NCBI GenBank assembly: GCA_004366195.1
Contig: SIRV01000015.1
Location: 1 to 6,453 of the forward strand
Reading direction: 5' to 3'
DNA from: Actinomycetota bacterium
GTDB lineage: Bacteria > Actinomycetota > UBA4738 > HRBIN12
Length of the DNA: 6,453 bases
Shown here piece after piece: positions 4,743 to 6,453 of this stretch. The position numbers and the translations under genes were made by a program. The notes under the pieces were generated by a model. That model did not search any database. It was not told the DNA's origin and saw only the letters and a program-made list of their open reading frames with translations. Within the stretch, counting starts at the first letter, position 1. Every line of letters begins with the position of its first letter.

Positions 4743-6453
4743 ATGCGATCTGCGTCGCGGAGGGTCCTGGCGCTCGCCGTCGGGACGGCACTGGCGGTGA
4801 GCGGGCTCGTCCAGGCGGCGCTGGCCCAGGAGACGGGGGCCGGGGGCAAGGACGAGAAGGTGGTCTTCACCTTCGCCAGCACCGGCGAGCCCCTCTCCAT
4901 GAACCCGATGACCGGGTACCTGGCCATCGAGTTCTACTTCTGGACCGCCAGCTACCACCTGCTGATCGACTGGGATCAGAACCTCGGGGTGGACGAGAGT
5001 GGCGGCCCCGGCGCTGGCCTCGTCACGGAGGTGGAGGTCAGCCCGGACGGGATGACCTACACGTACCACATCAAGGACGGCATCATGTGGTCCGACGGCC
5101 AGCCGCTCACGGCCGAGGACGTCGCGTTCACCCTGAACCTGTACAAGAGCAACCACGCCTACCTGCCGCAGAACTACCTGACGCTGATCGACGGCGAGGT
5201 CCAGGCGCTCGACGACACGACGATCCAGTTCCACACCAAGCAGCCGACGAGCCTGTACTCGGGAGAGATCGCGTACATGTACGACTACATCCTCCCGAAG
5301 CACATCTGGAGCGACCCCGCCATCGTCGGCGACCGCCCGAAGCAGTACGACAACGTCCCCAACGTGGGGAGCGGACCCTTCATCATCAAGGAGTTCAAGA
5401 CCGGCGAGTACATCCGCATGGTCCGCAACCCCTACTGGACCGGCCCCGAGCCGCACGTCGACGAGATCATCTACCGGGTCTTCAAGAACGAGGACGCCCT
5501 CGCCGAGGCGCTGAAGCAGGGCGAGATCGACTTGGCGTACTTCAGCTCGCCGACGATCTTCGAGAGCCTCCAGGGCCAGCCCACCATCACGACGATGGAG
5601 GGGACGATCCCCTCGTTCTCGGAGATCGGGCTGAACACCGGATCCGCGTACCAGCCGAAGACCGACACCTACACGCCCCACGGTGACGGGCACCCGGCGC
5701 TCACCGACCCGGTCGTGCGGCGGGCGATCCGGATGGCGATCGACAGCCAGACCCTGGTGGAGAAGGTCCTCCACGGCCACGGGTTGCCCGGCGACTCGAT
5801 CATCCCGCCGGTGTCGGTGGAGGGCGCCCGCTGGGAGCCGAGCCCGGAGGAGCGCCTCGGCTTCGACCTGGAGGCCGCGGCCCAGATGCTCGAGGACGCG
5901 GGCTACCGGGACACCGATGGAGATGGCGTGCGCGAGATGCCGCCGGGTTCGCTCGACCCGGGCCGGCCGCTCGAGTTCCGGTACTTCGTGCGCTCCAACG
6001 AGCAGACCTCGGTGGACGCGGCCCAGTTCATCAAGCCGTGGCTCGAGCAGATCGGCATCAAGGCCAACGTGGAGGTCGTCACCTCCGGACGCCTCGGCGA
6101 CATCATCAACGCCGGCGAGTACGACATGTTCTCCTGGGGCTGGATCCCCGACCCGGACCCGGACTCGGCGCTCTCCTGGTTCACCTGCGACCAGCGGCCG
6201 CCGGACGGGAAGAGCTACGGGAACAACGACGCGTACTACTGCAACCCCGAGTACGACCGCCTCTACGAGCTGCAGCGGACGACCACCGACATCCAGGAGC
6301 GGTGGCAGATCGTCCACCAGATGCAGCAGATGTTCTACGAGGACGCCGCGTACTCGGTGATGTGGTACGACCCGATCCTCTCGGCCTGGCGGTCGGACCG
6401 CTTCACCGGCTTCCGGCCCCAGCCGCGGCCGAACGGCGACCCGCTGGAGGGCT
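4743..6453 (+). CDS. ABC transporter substrate-binding protein, family 5 (peptide/nickel type), partial
   Basis: The first 570 codons of an extracytoplasmic solute-binding protein; the 3' end lies beyond the window. Family 5 proteins capture oligopeptides, opines, nickel chelates or sugars and deliver them to Dpp/Opp-type permeases. Residues 1-28 are a signal peptide ending ALA|QE. No lipobox cysteine is present, so it is probably not a lipoprotein. Family features include VSPDGMTYTYHIKDGIMWSDG with PLTAEDVAFTL (99-131), NVGSGPFIIKEF (207-218), VRRAIRMAID (325-334), and YDMFSWGWIPDPDPDS (460-475) in the C-terminal lobe. Residues 390-395 (DTDGDG) resemble a calcium-binding loop. Cys482 and Cys500 flank a short segment and could form a disulfide after export. 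Permease and ATPase genes would be expected downstream. Ligand identity is not readable, but the neighbouring amidohydrolases favour a peptide or amide compound. Confidence 0.93.
   Translation, partial: MRSASRRVLALAVGTALAVSGLVQAALAQETGAGGKDEKVVFTFASTGEPLSMNPMTGYLAIEFYFWTASYHLLIDWDQNLGVDESGGPGAGLVTEVEVSPDGMTYTYHIKDGIMWSDGQPLTAEDVAFTLNLYKSNHAYLPQNYLTLIDGEVQALDDTTIQFHTKQPTSLYSGEIAYMYDYILPKHIWSDPAIVGDRPKQYDNVPNVGSGPFIIKEFKTGEYIRMVRNPYWTGPEPHVDEIIYRVFKNEDALAEALKQGEIDLAYFSSPTIFESLQGQPTITTMEGTIPSFSEIGLNTGSAYQPKTDTYTPHGDGHPALTDPVVRRAIRMAIDSQTLVEKVLHGHGLPGDSIIPPVSVEGARWEPSPEERLGFDLEAAAQMLEDAGYRDTDGDGVREMPPGSLDPGRPLEFRYFVRSNEQTSVDAAQFIKPWLEQIGIKANVEVVTSGRLGDIINAGEYDMFSWGWIPDPDPDSALSWFTCDQRPPDGKSYGNNDAYYCNPEYDRLYELQRTTTDIQERWQIVHQMQQMFYEDAAYSVMWYDPILSAWRSDRFTGFRPQPRPNGDPLEG

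Noticed and set aside
4641..6317. A 558-codon open frame on the minus strand opposite the binding-protein gene
   Set aside because: It lies antisense to a gene with clear family motifs and a strong ribosome binding site. Its predicted protein is a Val/Arg/Asp/Leu-rich sequence with no recognisable domain, the usual shadow in very GC-rich DNA.

Overview
The window is about 6.4 kb of very GC-rich DNA, roughly 70 percent by eye. It is densely coding, with strong G/C third-position bias, GTG starts, and TANNNT-type -10 elements lying almost directly on start codons. Those traits, the SD-less starts and the protein types suggest a chromosomal segment of an actinomycete-like bacterium (Actinomycetota), probably from an environmental lineage. 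This assignment is an inference from style, not from a marker gene. I see no mobile element, CRISPR array, tRNA or rRNA.

Layout. (1) Positions 21-554, minus strand: a GreA-family transcript-cleavage/elongation factor. (2) A 131-nt divergent intergenic region with a candidate promoter on each strand. (3) 686-2185, plus strand: a secreted trypsin-like serine protease with a C-terminal transmembrane helix and a cytoplasmic zinc ribbon. (4) A perfect 9-bp GC hairpin, then a -10 element placed for a leaderless transcript. (5) 2241-2960 and 2965-3696: two tandem class I glutamine amidotransferase-fold hydrolases, one GMP-synthase-like and one of the gamma-glutamyl-GABA hydrolase (peptidase C26) type, only 4 nt apart. 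(6) 3759-4589: a creatininase-family metal-dependent amidohydrolase with a strong ribosome binding site. (7) A 153-nt leader with two palindromes. (8) 4743 to the right edge: an exported family 5 (peptide/nickel/opine type) ABC-transporter substrate-binding protein, cut off by the window.

How the genes may work together. Genes 5 to 8 all point one way and encode an importer receptor for small peptides or related amides plus three candidate amide-bond hydrolases. Two of the hydrolases are cysteine (Cys-His-Glu) enzymes and one is a binuclear-metal enzyme. The simplest reading is a scavenging or catabolic cluster for gamma-glutamyl or other amide compounds, with permease and ATPase genes expected just beyond the right edge. 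The substrate cannot be read from sequence. The greA gene and the protease are probably separate transcription units.

Nothing here is a clear undescribed defence or mobile system. The most unusual items are the protease/TPR-like/TM/zinc-ribbon architecture, the two-amidotransferase plus creatininase neighbourhood, and the hairpin nested in the promoter of the first amidotransferase.
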